DNA of 64,000 bases from Pyrus communis (lineage: Eukaryota; Streptophyta; Magnoliopsida; Rosales; Rosaceae). The notes under the pieces were generated by a model. It worked only from the letters and a program-made list of their open reading frames with translations, was not told the DNA's origin and did no database searches. A program made the position numbers and the translations under genes. Each line of letters starts with the position of its first letter. The first letter of the stretch is position 1. The stretch spans positions 16,887,072-16,951,071 of the forward strand of contig NC_084807.1 in the NCBI RefSeq assembly GCF_963583255.1. Direction: 5' to 3'. Below are positions 35,113 through 46,743 of the stretch, in pieces.

Positions 35113-36225
35113 TTATTAAGGTTAATATTGTAAATGATCCTGCTAAAGGTAAGACTAGGCCCATTGCAGGTAGGGCGACCGTCCGAGGCCTAAAAAATTG
35201 GGAGCACCAAAATTATTAAGGTGGTATATTTATATATGTTTTTATAAGAGTATAAATTTATAAAATTGGATTTAGTGACAAAGAAATTTAACTAGAACTA
35301 GTGGTTTTGTTGTTTAAAAATAATGGGGAGGTCTTAGGTTCAAAACACCATGTGTGCTTATTTGCATTCCAATTTTTACAATTTTTTTTTTTCATAACAG
35401 TATAAATTTATAAAATTTGGCTAAATGATCAAGAAGTTTAATTAGAAGCAATGGTTTTTGTTGTTTAAAATTAATGAGAGGTCCTAAGTTCAAAATGTTA
35501 TGTGCATGTTTATTTTTTTTTCAATTTTTACAAATTTTGGTTTGGTTGTTAATTTATTTACTAGCTAATAGGTATGTGGGTTGCTATTTTTAAATATCCG
35601 TTCCAATTCAAGTCTAATCTTCAGCAAAGAGTAATGCGTAGACTAAATTTTTAGACCAAATTTGCAAATAATATTACGTGCCATCAAAAGATTTAATTTA
35701 GTGTTCATTCATTACTTATACATATCCTTAAAGACTCGAAAACATTATTATGTTTTTAGTCTTATATTGATGAGGTTAGTAAATAAGAAAAAAATACATC
35801 ACGATTTAAACAAAAACACTTTAAAAGTTCAAATGGAAAACAAAACTCATAATCTATCTACTTGTAAGCCCGAAGTTTTTTGGTTTCCTTTTCTCGATAC
35901 AAAATAAATTAGTTATTCCGTGTTTTTAAATTATTGAGTTTGAAGTGTTTTTCTAAATATAATTTTATCAATGTCTTACGAGTGAAAACAAATAATTTTT
36001 TATATGAAGTGAGGGCACACTTTTTGGTGTCGTCCTGGGCCTTAAAAATCTCTGGACTGACCCTGGGTAAGACTTAGATATTGTAAAGTTTGTTATTTTT
36101 GGTTATGATAGTTTGGTTAGTAAGAGTAAGATGTCATCTCAATTGCGTAAACGAGTTGTATATATATACTCAAGATGTAAATCTTATTTCTTTACATGAG
36201 TAAAATCTTTTATCTCTAATATCCA
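35113..36225 (+). repeat. 3' LTR of the copia relic, interrupted
   Basis: Starting after the polypurine tract, LTR sequence runs TATTAAGGTTAATATTG..., is broken at 35157, and resumes at 36066. The resumed part has a TATA-like run (GTATATATATACTC, about 36157-36170) and ends near 36225. The expected initial TG has become TA. The right boundary is approximate. Confidence 0.55.
35157..36065. mobile_element. Insertion in the copia LTR with 9-bp direct flank repeat
   Basis: The 909-bp block is flanked by GGTAAGACT at 35148-35156 and 36066-36074. Its right end reads CAGGGTCAGTCCAGAG on the minus strand, a hAT- or MULE-like terminus; the left end AGGCCCATTGCAGG is less clear. Inside, a unit of about 150 bp is tandemly duplicated (about 35240-35395 and 35396-35545). 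No transposase frame is present. The superfamily is uncertain. Confidence 0.65.
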
Positions 36226-36257
36226 AGCCCTACAAAGGCTTAACGTCCCCATGATGA

Positions 36258-36617
36258 TCGACCCAGCCAGACTCCTGCAACAATCAATTTGCTACGACAA
36301 GACCCGATCCTGGACTGTATCTGTTTAATGGGGCTATGCGGTTCAAACATTTTGGGGCATTTTCTCACCTCGAGACTAGAACAACCAGCCAGGATGTCAT
36401 CAATTGGTACAAGAAAGCTGACTTCACTAGCTACGAATTCAACATTCGTCCCGTCAGCAGATACCCTTGTCAAAAACCATTTGTGTATTACTTGACGAAT
36501 GCTATGTACAACAAAAATACAAATCATACGGCAACTGAATATGTTCCTGATCAAGTATCAAATCCTCAATGCAACTGGAAGATGGAAAATCCCTCTCGCA
36601 TTGACCGAGTAAGGTAA
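36258..36617 (+). pseudogene. Unidentified exon-like protein-coding fragment
   Basis: An open frame of about 119 codons reads QPDSCNNQFATTRPDPGLYL, RPVSRYPCQKPFVYYLTNA, then SNPQCNWKMENPSRIDR. Composition is unlike the flanking repeats: balanced residues, three Cys, several Trp/Tyr. It ends at GACCGA|GTAAGG (about 36603), a good splice donor, and two TGA codons lie just upstream, so it looks like one exon of a multi-exon gene. I do not recognise the family. No other exon was found nearby, so it is probably a stranded gene fragment. Confidence 0.5.
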
Positions 36618-37004
36618 TTAATCTAAAGGAAAATATTAGTGTCAGATTTTCAGCGCAATACACGTGAATAAATAGGTGGCGTTGGTTAATAGTAAATCTT
36701 ACACCAATCAACGTTTTGGAGCTGTATCGACAGTGTTATATACTAGTCCGCACCTTGTTTTTTACTTCGGGTGCAAGTAATCTTCACATTTAATTTATTT
36801 CCATTTAATTGACATCCATTACTAAAGAAAATATGTCATGGGAGAAGAAATTGTTGCAGAATCTTGCCAAGTAAAAAGAAGAAAGGCTCCATGGCCATTG
36901 AGGTAGGAGCATGCAATGAAGATGAAGTGGTTCAAGTGCGGTAATGTATATATGATTCTAAGAGCCTTCCTAGCCATTCAGTCATTCACAATTTTGTTCA
37001 TTTC
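36618..37004. other. Intergenic DNA
   Basis: No gene is recognised between the exon-like fragment and the SINE target site. Confidence 0.4.
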
Positions 37005-37020
37005 AATTTATAAGTTGTGG

Positions 37021-37200
37021 ATGGGGATAAATTTCAGGCATCTATTCCACATGGCAAGTCCTGAGTTCAATTCCTGATGCTAGTGAATCGCATAATGGTG
37101 GCCAGAGGAGGCTGAAATGCTTCTGTGAGTCTTCCTGACCCACTAAAGGGTGGGATGTCGGGACGAAGACACCAGCTAGTCCCCTTTTTTATAAAAAAAG
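37021..37200 (+). mobile_element. SINE retroposon with perfect 16-bp TSD
   Basis: The 180-bp sequence is flanked by AATTTATAAGTTGTGG at 37005-37020 and 37201-37216. It carries a pol III B-box-like GAGTTCAATTCCT (about 37071-37083) and ends in a T tract followed by ATAAAAAAAG. A long exact duplication at A/T-rich DNA and the A-rich 3' end are typical of LINE-mobilised tRNA-derived SINEs. The A box is not clear. Confidence 0.85.
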
Positions 37201-37216
37201 AATTTATAAGTTGTGG

Positions 37217-37862
37217 TTATGTTGTATGGGGATGGAAATTATGAAATTGTCGCAACTTTCATTAGAGCACTTCTAGTGTAGGAAATTATGAAATTGTCGC
37301 AACTTTCATTGAATCCTCTCCACTGAATGTATTAATGAACAGTAATTGCCTTTTGCATCTCCATCCATAAATTGAATAGTCATGGCAATAGGCAATAAAA
37401 TATCAGTATCTTGTATTTTATAAAATAATAAAAAAAAATTTATTTGTAATTTCGGATAGGATTTTTAACCAGTCTCGTTACCCATGTGCCATTATCCGAA
37501 AGTACAATTTTTGGTAATAGATTTCGATAAGATTTTTATCCAATTCAAGTCCAAGTGTGCTCAAAACCCTCAACAACAATAACGTGTTACGCGTCACTCT
37601 CACTACGCATCCAGATAAAACGCCAATCCCAAATTTATCAAATCAAACTTTTACCAAACTCCCAAAATACCCCTACTGCACCTCCCATTCTCCCACCCCA
37701 ACCACCAACAATAATTGTCATTTCAGTCACAACCCAGGTCCTCTTTTGCCCACCCAAAACTCCCCAACCCTTCTACTCTATCTGAACTCCACCAAAAAGC
37801 AAGGAAGGCAAATATGGAAGTGTGTGAGAGAGATATAGAAGAGATAGAGAAATAAAGTTCAA
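37217..37862. other. Intergenic DNA upstream of the DnaJ relic
   Basis: An imperfect direct repeat of GGAAATTATGAAATTGTCGC occurs at about 37229 and 37280. Pyrimidine-rich leader-like DNA follows (37660-37800). No intact gene. Confidence 0.45.
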
Positions 37863-38310
37863 TTTCAACACCAACAGGAAGGAAGTGGAGCGATGGCTAA
37901 GCACCGCCGTGAAGCTACTGTCGGCGCATGACTTGTAGGGGACAAAACCTTCATGATCCAAGCCCAAGAGACCGACCCCAAGATCGAGGCCACCAAGTAG
38001 ATAATCGTCATTGCCGACACTCTCCTCGCCACTAAATCCCAAATTAACAACCAAAACAAGCAGCCTGACTGGTACGCTATTCTTTAACTCACCCAGTACA
38101 CTCAAAACCTCGAAATCGTTATGACTCAGTATCGCTGACTCACTCTCCTATTGAACCTCTACTGGAATCCCTTCCCTTATGCCGATCATACTTTCCGGTT
38201 GGTCTCCGAGGCTTGTAACATCCTCTTTAACCTTACCAAGAAGGCCATGTACGACCATGAAATGTTCAACCGGTTCGACTCGCCCCTATTCGAGTCGACT
38301 CAGCTTTTCA
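37863..38310 (+). pseudogene. DnaJ-domain protein pseudogene
   Basis: One frame reads VERWLSTAVKLLSAHDL, DPKIEATK, QPDWYAIL and, after more stops, TFRLVSEACNILFNLTKKAM then YDHE. This resembles the N terminus of the large plant DnaJ co-chaperones (tetratricopeptide-like start, then a J domain) that assist Hsp70. The frame is cut by at least four in-frame stops: after HDL (TAG), after ATK (TAG), after YAIL (TAA) and after the TQYR segment (TGA). The recognisable J domain lacks the HPD region, which is diverged. No intron is visible, so it may be a retrocopy or an old duplicate. Confidence 0.75.
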
Positions 38311-38768
38311 GCTGTTCCATGACGTTAACCTTGCATCACTCCCCCCCCCCCCCCCAAGGCACTTGAGTCTTGGACTCCCGCCTGCCCTCTTCCACAGGTT
38401 CCCCCATAGCCCAATTGCCCGAATAGGCTGGTGCTAGTTTGGGAGGGGATTGGGTTGCAAATGTTCCTTGTCCATTGGGCTAAAGAGCACGCTAAAAGTG
38501 CTTTTATTATGGTCATTCTTCAAAAAAATAATTTTTCTTGTTCTAGGACGAAAACCATTTTATTATCTAAAATCCTTGCATACTCAACGAAGGCGCTGAC
38601 CTAAGTTTTTTGCTATAATCTAAACAAGTATGGCAAAGTGAGCGATTACTTCACGCTCAAAAGAATCATTTCATATTGAAATTCATTGCCATAAAAACTC
38701 TCAAATAATAATTCAATAGAAAGTACGATGTTCACAAGTTGAAGAAAAATTCCAAAACCAGCAAACTC
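38311..38768. other. Intergenic DNA with a C15 tract
   Basis: Fifteen C at 38341-38355, then unremarkable sequence up to the copia target site. Confidence 0.5.
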
Positions 38769-38773
38769 CTAAT

Positions 38774-38996
38774 TGTTGTAACCCTAATTTACTGAACTGT
38801 ATTTAGGACTAGAGAGGGAGAGGGTCGCGGCAAGAGAGAGATGAGAGAGATGTAATTCTGAGGTGTGTGTTGTATCCTTACCATAATAGGATTACAACTC
38901 TAATAGGATAATATCTACTAAAGGAAATGTTCTAAGATATTCCTAGATACACTAGGATTTATACAATCACATTCTTAATCTAATAAGACTGCAACA
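38774..38996 (-). repeat. 3' LTR of the copia element, shortened
   Basis: 223 bp. Compared with the 270-bp 5' LTR and the LTR at 110-376, it lacks about 45 bp around the TATA-like CTATAAATAAAGGCA, so the promoter region is deleted. Ends TGTTGTAACC...GACTGCAACA (plus strand). Confidence 0.88.
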
Positions 38997-39527
38997 CTCC
39001 CCCTGAAGTGTGTAAATACTCAAACAAAACTTCGCATTAGGTCTTCAACAATTGAGATAGAAAAGTTGATGATGTCGTCGACATAATGGGGAATGCGAGT
39101 CTCAAATTCAAAGAAAGTAAGCATTGGTAATAAAACTCACAAAACATCACTATGGTAAAACCTAAGATAGGTAAAAACCCATAGACTAATGAGAAAAGTG
39201 AGAAGTATGCATAATATCTAAAACAAATGTCAAACAGGACGAAAGTAGTCAACTCAACGGAGTATGATCATCCCAGGATGGGTATTTCATCAAAACCTCG
39301 TTAGGTAGCAAAAACCTAGTAGGAAAAATGCTCATAAGCGTAAGAAAAAGAGTACATTAAGATCAAGTGAGTATGCTTCTAGATACTCCCCCTGAGTTAG
39401 ACATAACTTCCAAGTAAGATAACTATAAGCAATTTAACTCATATAATTTACGCATACTGATTCCTTAGATGAGTTTCTGAAAAGTAGACTTGGGCAATGA
39501 CTTGGTGAAGAGATCGGCCAGGTTGTC

Positions 39528-42500
39528 CTAGAAACGAATTTGCTTGACTTTAATGTTTTGACGTTGTTGTTGCTGGTGAGAGTAAAAGAACTCCGGCGTT
39601 ATATGCTTAGTGTTGTCTTCATTGATGTATCTTTTCTTTAATTGCTCAATATATGCTGCATTGTCTTCAAAGATCGTCATAGGAAGGTCAACGACGAAAG
39701 TAAGACCACTAGTGCTTTGAACGTGTTCCATAATTACTCTCAACTAAAAGCACTCATACAAGGCGAGAATCTCAGCATAGTTTCGAAGAAGTTGCAACTA
39801 TTGTTTGCTTGGTAAACCTCCAACTTATTGCGGTGTCTCCAATGGTAAAGACATAGCCCGTTTGAGAAACATGCCCTATATGGGTCAAACAGATAACCAG
39901 CATCCTCGTAACCAACAAGGCGAAAATCAACTTAAGGACAAAGGGGGGCCACATCTCATTTCGAGGATTTATGGGTGTAGAACAAGCCTAAATCCATCGT
40001 ACCCTTGAGGTAACGGAAAATGTCTTCAACACCATTCCAGTGTTTGCTTTTAGGCGCATTGTTGTATCTAGCCAAAATGTTAATAACGAAGAAGATGTCA
40101 GATCTAGTGCATTGAGCCAAGTACAATAAAGCACCAATTGCACTTAGGTATGGAACTTCAGGGTCCAAAATCTCTTCCTCATCCTTATTGGGATGGAAGG
40201 GATCTCGTTTAGCATCTAAAGTCCGAACGACCATAGGAGTTCTCGAAGGCTTCACTTTATCTCTATTAAAATGTCGCAATACCTTCTGGGTGTAGTTGGA
40301 TTAATGTACTAGGATTCCATCTGAACAATGCATGATCTCCAAGCCAAGAAAATATCGAGTTTTCCTAAGATCCTTCATCTCAAATTCTGGTTTCAAGTAA
40401 ACGACAATTTCCTCAAGCTCTGTGGGAGTTTCGATGAGGTTCATGTCGTTGACATACACTGTAACGATCGTAAATCTGGAATGTGACTTCTTGATAAACA
40501 CCTATAGTTCATTGTTCACATAACCCTGACTTGTCAAATATTCACTCAAACAGTTATACCACATCTGCCTGAATTCTTTCAATTCGTAGAGTGATCTCCT
40601 CAATCTAATCGAGAGGGTGTTCCATGGTCTAGAACTATTTGAACCATTTAATGGAAATCCTACTGGAACTTTCATGTAGATTTCCATATCTAGATCCCTA
40701 CAGAGATACGCAGTTACCACGTCCATAAGCTGCATATTCAGTTTTTCAGAAACTACCAAATTGATAAGGTAGCGGTACGTTATGACATCCATTACAGAGA
40801 AATATATCTCCTCGTAATCAATCCCAAGGCATTGAGAGAAGCCTTACGCTATGAGGCATGCTTTATATCGTACTATTTCATTCTTCTCATGACGCTTCCT
40901 CATGAAAACCCAATTGTAGCCCATGGGCTTCACGTGTGGTGGAGTAGGAGCTACAGGCCCAAACACCTTGTGTTTCGTAAGCGAATCGAGTTTGACCTAG
41001 ATTGCTTGTTTCCAGTTTGACCAATTGGTTTCACATCGACATTCACCAACAGAACGTAGTTCAATGTCATCGCTAAGCATAATGTCGGTAGCAACCATAT
41101 ACACCAATGCATCATCGATAATCATCTCATTCTGATTCCAAACCTCATCCATTATTGCGTAATGGACCAAAATCTCATGATTCTCGAGAAGCCAGTTTGT
41201 CTCATCTAAGACATCACCGTAATCTAGAATAACTTCATGCGTTAGAACAAATAAGTACGCGGTGGTCAGACTCAGACTAAGGTCACTAATTTGTGCCGTT
41301 TTTCTTTTTCGAGGTTGTGAATCCTTTGAACTAGGGGGTCTGCCATGTTTCAGGGTAGGAGCAGATAATTGGCTAGCCACTAGTGTACCAGGCTGCGTGG
41401 AATGTACGATTGCCCTACCTTCAGAGACAGTGTGGCCCTCCAAGGATGTGTTACGATGTACGTTAAGTACGTTCATCCTTACATGTGCGTTTGTAGCGAG
41501 TATATGTGATCTCGTCACCTTTGCTAGATTAGTAAAAGTATCTGGCATGCTTTGGGTAATGCTTTGACGATCTAAAATACATCGCACTTCAGTTTCAAAC
41601 TGGGTAGTGCGTGGATCTAAATGAGACAAAGTGGGAGTAATCCACGACAATTCGCGACTTTTTACAGGAACTTGAGTGATCTTATCTCTCCCTAACGACA
41701 GGAAAACTATCTCATCAATGACAATCCATAAAATGTGTGGTAAAGAGATTTCTTGTCAAGGGCTCTAAGTATCGAATAATGGATGGCGAATCATAGCCAA
41801 CATAGATTCTCATTCTTCTCTGATGACCCATTTTGGTACCTAGTGGCAGCGCTATTGGCACATAGATTGCACACTCAAAACACACATAAATACGAGACGT
41901 CAAGCTTATATCCAAGAACCAACTGTAACGGTGGACCTCAGGCGGACCAACATAGTTACGTGTAATATTGCATGGCCCCATGCAGATGTTGGCAATTCAG
42001 TTCGAATAACCAAAGTCTGAGCTATTGTTTAAAGGAGCTTTATAAAAGCTTATGCCATGCCATTTTGGGTGTGAACATGGGGTGCATGAAGTTCAACATT
42101 AATCCCAAATGACATGCAATAATCATCAAAAGTCTGTGACGTAAACTTTTCAACATTATCTAGTTGAATTGACTTAATCGGATAATCAGGGTGGTGAGCC
42201 CTAAGCTTAATGATTTGAGCTAGGAGTTTTGCAAATGCAGCTTTGTGTGTAAACAATAAGCAGACATGTGACCAACACGTCGATGCATCAACCAACACCA
42301 TGAAGTATCTAAATGGTCTGCATGTTGGTTAGATAGGTCCACAAATCCCTTTGAATCCTCTGGAGAAACTTAAGGGGTCATGAATAATTTTTGTAGTTGA
42401 AGGTTGATATTCAACTTCCCTACGGAGCATGCTTTGCAAATCGGATGACCGAGATAAGATCTTAGGTGACGCCCATGTGATACTTTGAGGATACGGTGCA

Positions 42501-44226
42501 TCATATCTCGTCTAGGAAGTCTCATTCGGTCATGCCAAAGTAGGAGAATGCTTGCCCTACGCCATAGGGCTGGCCACGTAATGGGTCCTGATGGATCGAA
42601 TGGTTATCTCGAATATTCTAGCTTATCATGAATCCGCTTCTGGCCATATTCGTAAGAAACGATACAAAGAAATTCAGAACCATTCACTTCAGTGGTTTCA
42701 ACATGATATTGATTATCTTGAATATCTCTAAAGCTTAGCAATGTTCTTCCAGAACGTGGAGAATAGATGGCATCTTTAATGGTTAATTCAGCACTATTAG
42801 ACAACATTATACGGGTCTTTATGTATCCTTCTATCAAGTTGGATGAGCCTGAGAGGGTTGTCAAAGATGCATTTTTAGGTACGAAGTTAGTAAAATAGTG
42901 TTGCTCATGCAAGGTGGTGTGTGTGGTAGCACTACTAGCCAAACAACTAACTTCCCCACTGGTCATACCTAGAAATAAATTAATTGAATTAATCACATGC
43001 ATAAATATAATTCCATTCATTCAATTAATTAATCTAGAAATAATATCCATAAAATAATTATCCATAATTCAAAACAAACTAAAACCAAACAAATAATTCC
43101 AAAGAAAGAAAAATTGTCCAAAAATTAAATCATAAACCTAGAAAATTAGTGGGGGTTTCAGCCACACCTAGTGGGTTTGGCCACTAAGGGTGTAAGACAC
43201 CCTAACATGTCTTAGAAAAATAAAACTTTATTCTTCCATGGAAGTGGATGCCTCCTGAAAATCTGAAACCTCCATAGTTGTAGTAATATCTTTGGGATGT
43301 TCCACATGCACAAAGTTAGTCTCATGATGGGAATGATACTTGGTAATAGCCTTGGGTGTAGCTCGGCATACGCATGACCAATGATCCTTTAATCCATAGT
43401 GGTAACACATGTCCAGTTTAGTGGAAGCCGATTGAACAATAGTTTTTCCCTTGTTCTTAAAGTTTGGGGCCTTAGGGGCTAGGGGTTGACGCTTTTGGGT
43501 CAAATTTCCTTCTTTGGGTGGGCCTCTGCTCTGTTGACCTTAGGCTTGTGGTAGGGCTTGTCGCCCATATCCGCGGCCACAATAAGGCTTTTGTCGGTTG
43601 TGGCTGCTAGAATTCATCGCATGCGCTTCAGGCAGAGCATTCGAGCCAGTAGGTCGAGCTTGATGATTCTTCATCAAAAGCTAGTTTTGCTTTTCAGCGA
43701 GAAGTAAAATAGAGATCAAATCTGAAAATTGGTGAACTTTTGTGCCCTTATATTGTTGTTACAGGACAATATTGGTGACATTGAAGGTCGAATAGGTATT
43801 CTCCAGGAGATCCTCTTTGGTTAAGTCCTCTTCACATAACTTAAGCAGTGATCGGATTTTACAAACTTCAGAGTTGTATTCATTCACATACTTAAAGTCT
43901 TGGAAGCATCAAAGCTGCCAATCATGTCTTGCTTCAAGCAAGTAAATGTTTTTTTGGTGATCGAAGCGATCGGTGAGAGCAACCCAGAGGGTGCGAGAGT
44001 CCTCCTCAAAGAGGTACTCGGTTTGCAGTGCATCATTGATGTGTCTTCGGATGATGATGATAACAATAGCTTTCTGAGCTTCGTTGACTGGGTCGTCGGT
44101 AGATTCCTCAATGGTGGCTCGAAGGCTCTTTGCAGTAAGATGGAGCTTCACGTCTTGAACCCACTTTAGGTGGTTTCTGCCATATACTTCCAAAGCAGTG
44201 AAATCGAGCTTGTTCAAGTTTGACAT
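39528..44226 (-). pseudogene. Broken copia gag-pol
   Basis: Pieces in order from high to low coordinates follow. Gag: 44226-43909 (HLKWVQDVKLHLTAKSLRAT). A zinc-knuckle relic: about 43430 (MCYHYGLKDHWSCVC), in which the second Cys of the CCHC motif is Tyr. Protease/pre-integrase region: 43020-42604. Integrase core: 42301-42050 (SIQLDNVEKFTSQTFDDYC). Linker: 41981-40997. RT: 40792-40301, where the active-site YVDD reads YVND. RNase H with its linker: 40279-39528 (GALLYLAQCTRSDIFFVIN, FEDNAAYI). Stops and frameshifts separate the pieces, so this copy is inactive. Confidence 0.87.
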
Positions 44227-44229
44227 GTC

Positions 44230-45495
44230 CCTAAAACAGAGGGCACAACAAAAGCATGGTTAGTCATATGGAAAACCATAGACATACATTGTAGAACATT
44301 CTGGTTTTATAGATATGTATTGGTTTATTTTAAGCATGAAAGTTACGGGTTTCATGTGGTAAGTTTTGAATGAAAATTTGGGTTTCAAAGGCACTAAATT
44401 TGAAACTATAGGTTCGATTTAGTTATGAACATCTAGTTCATATATAAGGGTACCTGTAAAATGCTAAAAAAAAAATAGCATTATATTCGGAAAAAAAGGG
44501 AGCCCAACGCAATGGGCTAGAAGCCGTGTACATGACAAGGCCTTAAAGAGGTTTAATAGGCCACAGGTTGGCTGTAACAGCAGCCCAATCATGCTTGTAG
44601 GCTACGGCCTGGTTCTGGGAATGAACCTAACAGCTAGGCTACTGGTTTTGGGCCTCAAAATGGCACGGGGCCAAGCCCAGCATGTGCTGGCTTACAGGTT
44701 GGTACTCGCAAAGCCCATCCGAAGTTGGGGTTTGGTTTTTGGGTCGCGATAGTACAAACCCAACAACTGTAAAGCTATTGGCAGATTAGGCCGAGGGTTG
44801 GCGAAGCCCAGCAAGCAACACGGGTTTGCTGCAGGCAAGCTTAGAGTATAGAACGAGGCCCAACAACATAGGGCTGCTGGTATGTGGGCCTGGGATGCAG
44901 TGAACAAGTCCATTGAGAGCTCCAAGCCTCTTGGAAGTAGGCTGGGGTTGTAGAACCATAAAAGAACCTTACTAAGCCGAAGGCCTGGGTGTCGTGCGTG
45001 TGCAGCAAAGCCCAAAGGGCTGCTGCCTTGTGGTCCAAACGTCAAACAATGTCGTCCCAAGGTCTTCCACGCGGCTGGGTGGCTAGCCAGTGATGGGGCT
45101 CAGTGGTGGTGAGTCGTGGCTTATGCCGCAAAAATCCTAGATTTTTTTTCTTTTCGAATTCTAGGGTTAAAAACCCTAATTGCTTTTAAATTAATTTTGA
45201 TGCTTTGACTTACAAATTTCACATAGCATAATTGCATATTGCATGAACAAATATAAATATATTGACAAAATATATGAACACATATGCAATATATATAATT
45301 GCAAGGAAAATATAAATATAAGGCGTTCATGCATTATGGGGAATGTTTTCATGCTTCGAGGTCATTTCCAAGATCTTAATTTATTTTAAAAGAACTTGAT
45401 TAGCAGAAAACAATCAAGCCCTTGATTATGTAGAAGAGAGCCTCCTCCTATGATCCTTCAGTTGCTTAGCTTCTGGCAAGAGCATGTTAATAACG
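44230..45495 (-). other. Untranslated leader of the copia element
   Basis: The region between the 5' LTR and gag. It contains many GCCCA/TGGGC motifs (44500-45110) and is GC-richer than the rest of the element; a 122-codon frame there (45060-44692) looks accidental. The primer-binding-site position just inside the LTR reads CGTTATTAACATGCTC (minus strand), whose tRNA I could not assign. Confidence 0.6.
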
Positions 45496-45765
45496 TGTTA
45501 TAGGTCTAATTTACTAAACTATATTCATGACTAGAGAGGGAGAGGGCCGGCGACAAGAAAGAGAGATGAGAGAGATGTAATTCTAAGGTGTCTATTATAT
45601 CACCCCACTGTGCCTTTATTTATAGTAGTAGGATAGGTTAAATTCTTACCCTAATATGATTACAACTCTAATAGGATAATATCTACTAAAGGGAATATTC
45701 TAAAGATATCCCTATATACACTAGGATTTACATAATCGCATTCCTAATCTAATAGGACTACAACA
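45496..45765 (-). repeat. 5' LTR of the copia element
   Basis: 270 bp, running on the minus strand from TGTTGTAGTCC to GACCTATAACA, with CTATAAATAAAGGCA as TATA-like box (about 45608-45622). Full length compared with the other two LTRs of this family. Confidence 0.9.
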
Positions 45766-45770
45766 CTAAT

Positions 45771-46734
45771 GAGTTTTTAGTAATTATCAAACTGAATCAA
45801 ACTAAATGGACAAAACAGGGACACTTGTCCACATCCTCTTGATTTTTCGAAGAGAGGAATAAAATTACCAGCTTAACCCATAATTTCTTACTATCTAAAC
45901 CCGAACTTGATGCAATTAATTCAACTTCCTTCCACGCCTCACAACTCCGAAACCCATATCAAAGGTGTACATGAGCTAAATATTTGTTTTGGCTATGTGT
46001 GTAGCCCAAAAGACCGTAATTATTTCAACAATTATAGCATTTTAATTTTGTTACGAAAAAGAAATAAGATAAAAGAAAAAGAGAAAATAGATAAAAAATG
46101 ACTATCACTGATCTCAAGACCAAAATTAAAGGAGAAATTTTCTTTGTTTTTCTCTCTGGACAACTAGAGTTTTTTCTCTATATTGTTTAAGAAAGTTGTA
46201 CATATATTTATGATTAATGATGTCAACAAAAATAACTTAAAAATATTATTCTTATCATCTATTTATACTATCATTCTAGTAAAAATAAGAACCGTTACTA
46301 GTAAGTCTGGTACTACTCAAAATTGGTTCACATACATAGGCATCAAAAATGTTATTCTTACCTTTTTATATCACATTTGTACCGTTTCTTTAAGCAATAT
46401 GAGACCAACACTATGTTTGGTGGATCTTATTTCTACTAAAAAGATAATACAAATGTGGTATAAAAATTATAGAGGGCTCTACACACATTACACACAGTTG
46501 TACATCACCACTTATTAATCCGATGTGGACAATTCGACCCAAAACGTCTAACCTATCAACGCCGAGCGCATGGGTCCTGCCAATGACTCGGATTCTACCA
46601 CCACTCAAAAAACACCTATCCGAAACTGGCTCCAGGTTTGCTATCTCGGACTCTATGTCTCATTTGTGTTTCTTTTTTAATTTTTTGACACATATCTTTT
46701 ACTTGACGCCAACATCTGACACCATTAAGTTTTA
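45771..46734. other. AT-rich intergenic DNA
   Basis: A 111-codon frame (46183-46518) is AT-driven and matches no known family. No gene, RNA or element is recognised. Confidence 0.4.
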
Positions 46735-46743
46735 ATGAAACTA

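Larger units (their letters stand above)
38774..45765 (-). mobile_element. Complete but inactive Ty1/copia element with TSD CTAAT
   Basis: The element lies on the minus strand between CTAAT at 38769-38773 and CTAAT at 45766-45770. LTRs are 45496-45765 (5') and 38774-38996 (3'). The polypurine tract CTTCAGGGGGAG (minus strand) abuts the 3' LTR. The internal region carries gag, integrase, RT and RNase H remnants in canonical copia order. Frames are broken throughout. The family is the same as the element ending at 376, which points the other way. Confidence 0.93.

Noticed and set aside
44692..45060. 122-codon minus-strand frame in the copia leader
   Set aside because: Lies between the LTR and gag in GCCCA-rich sequence and has no family resemblance; probably accidental.
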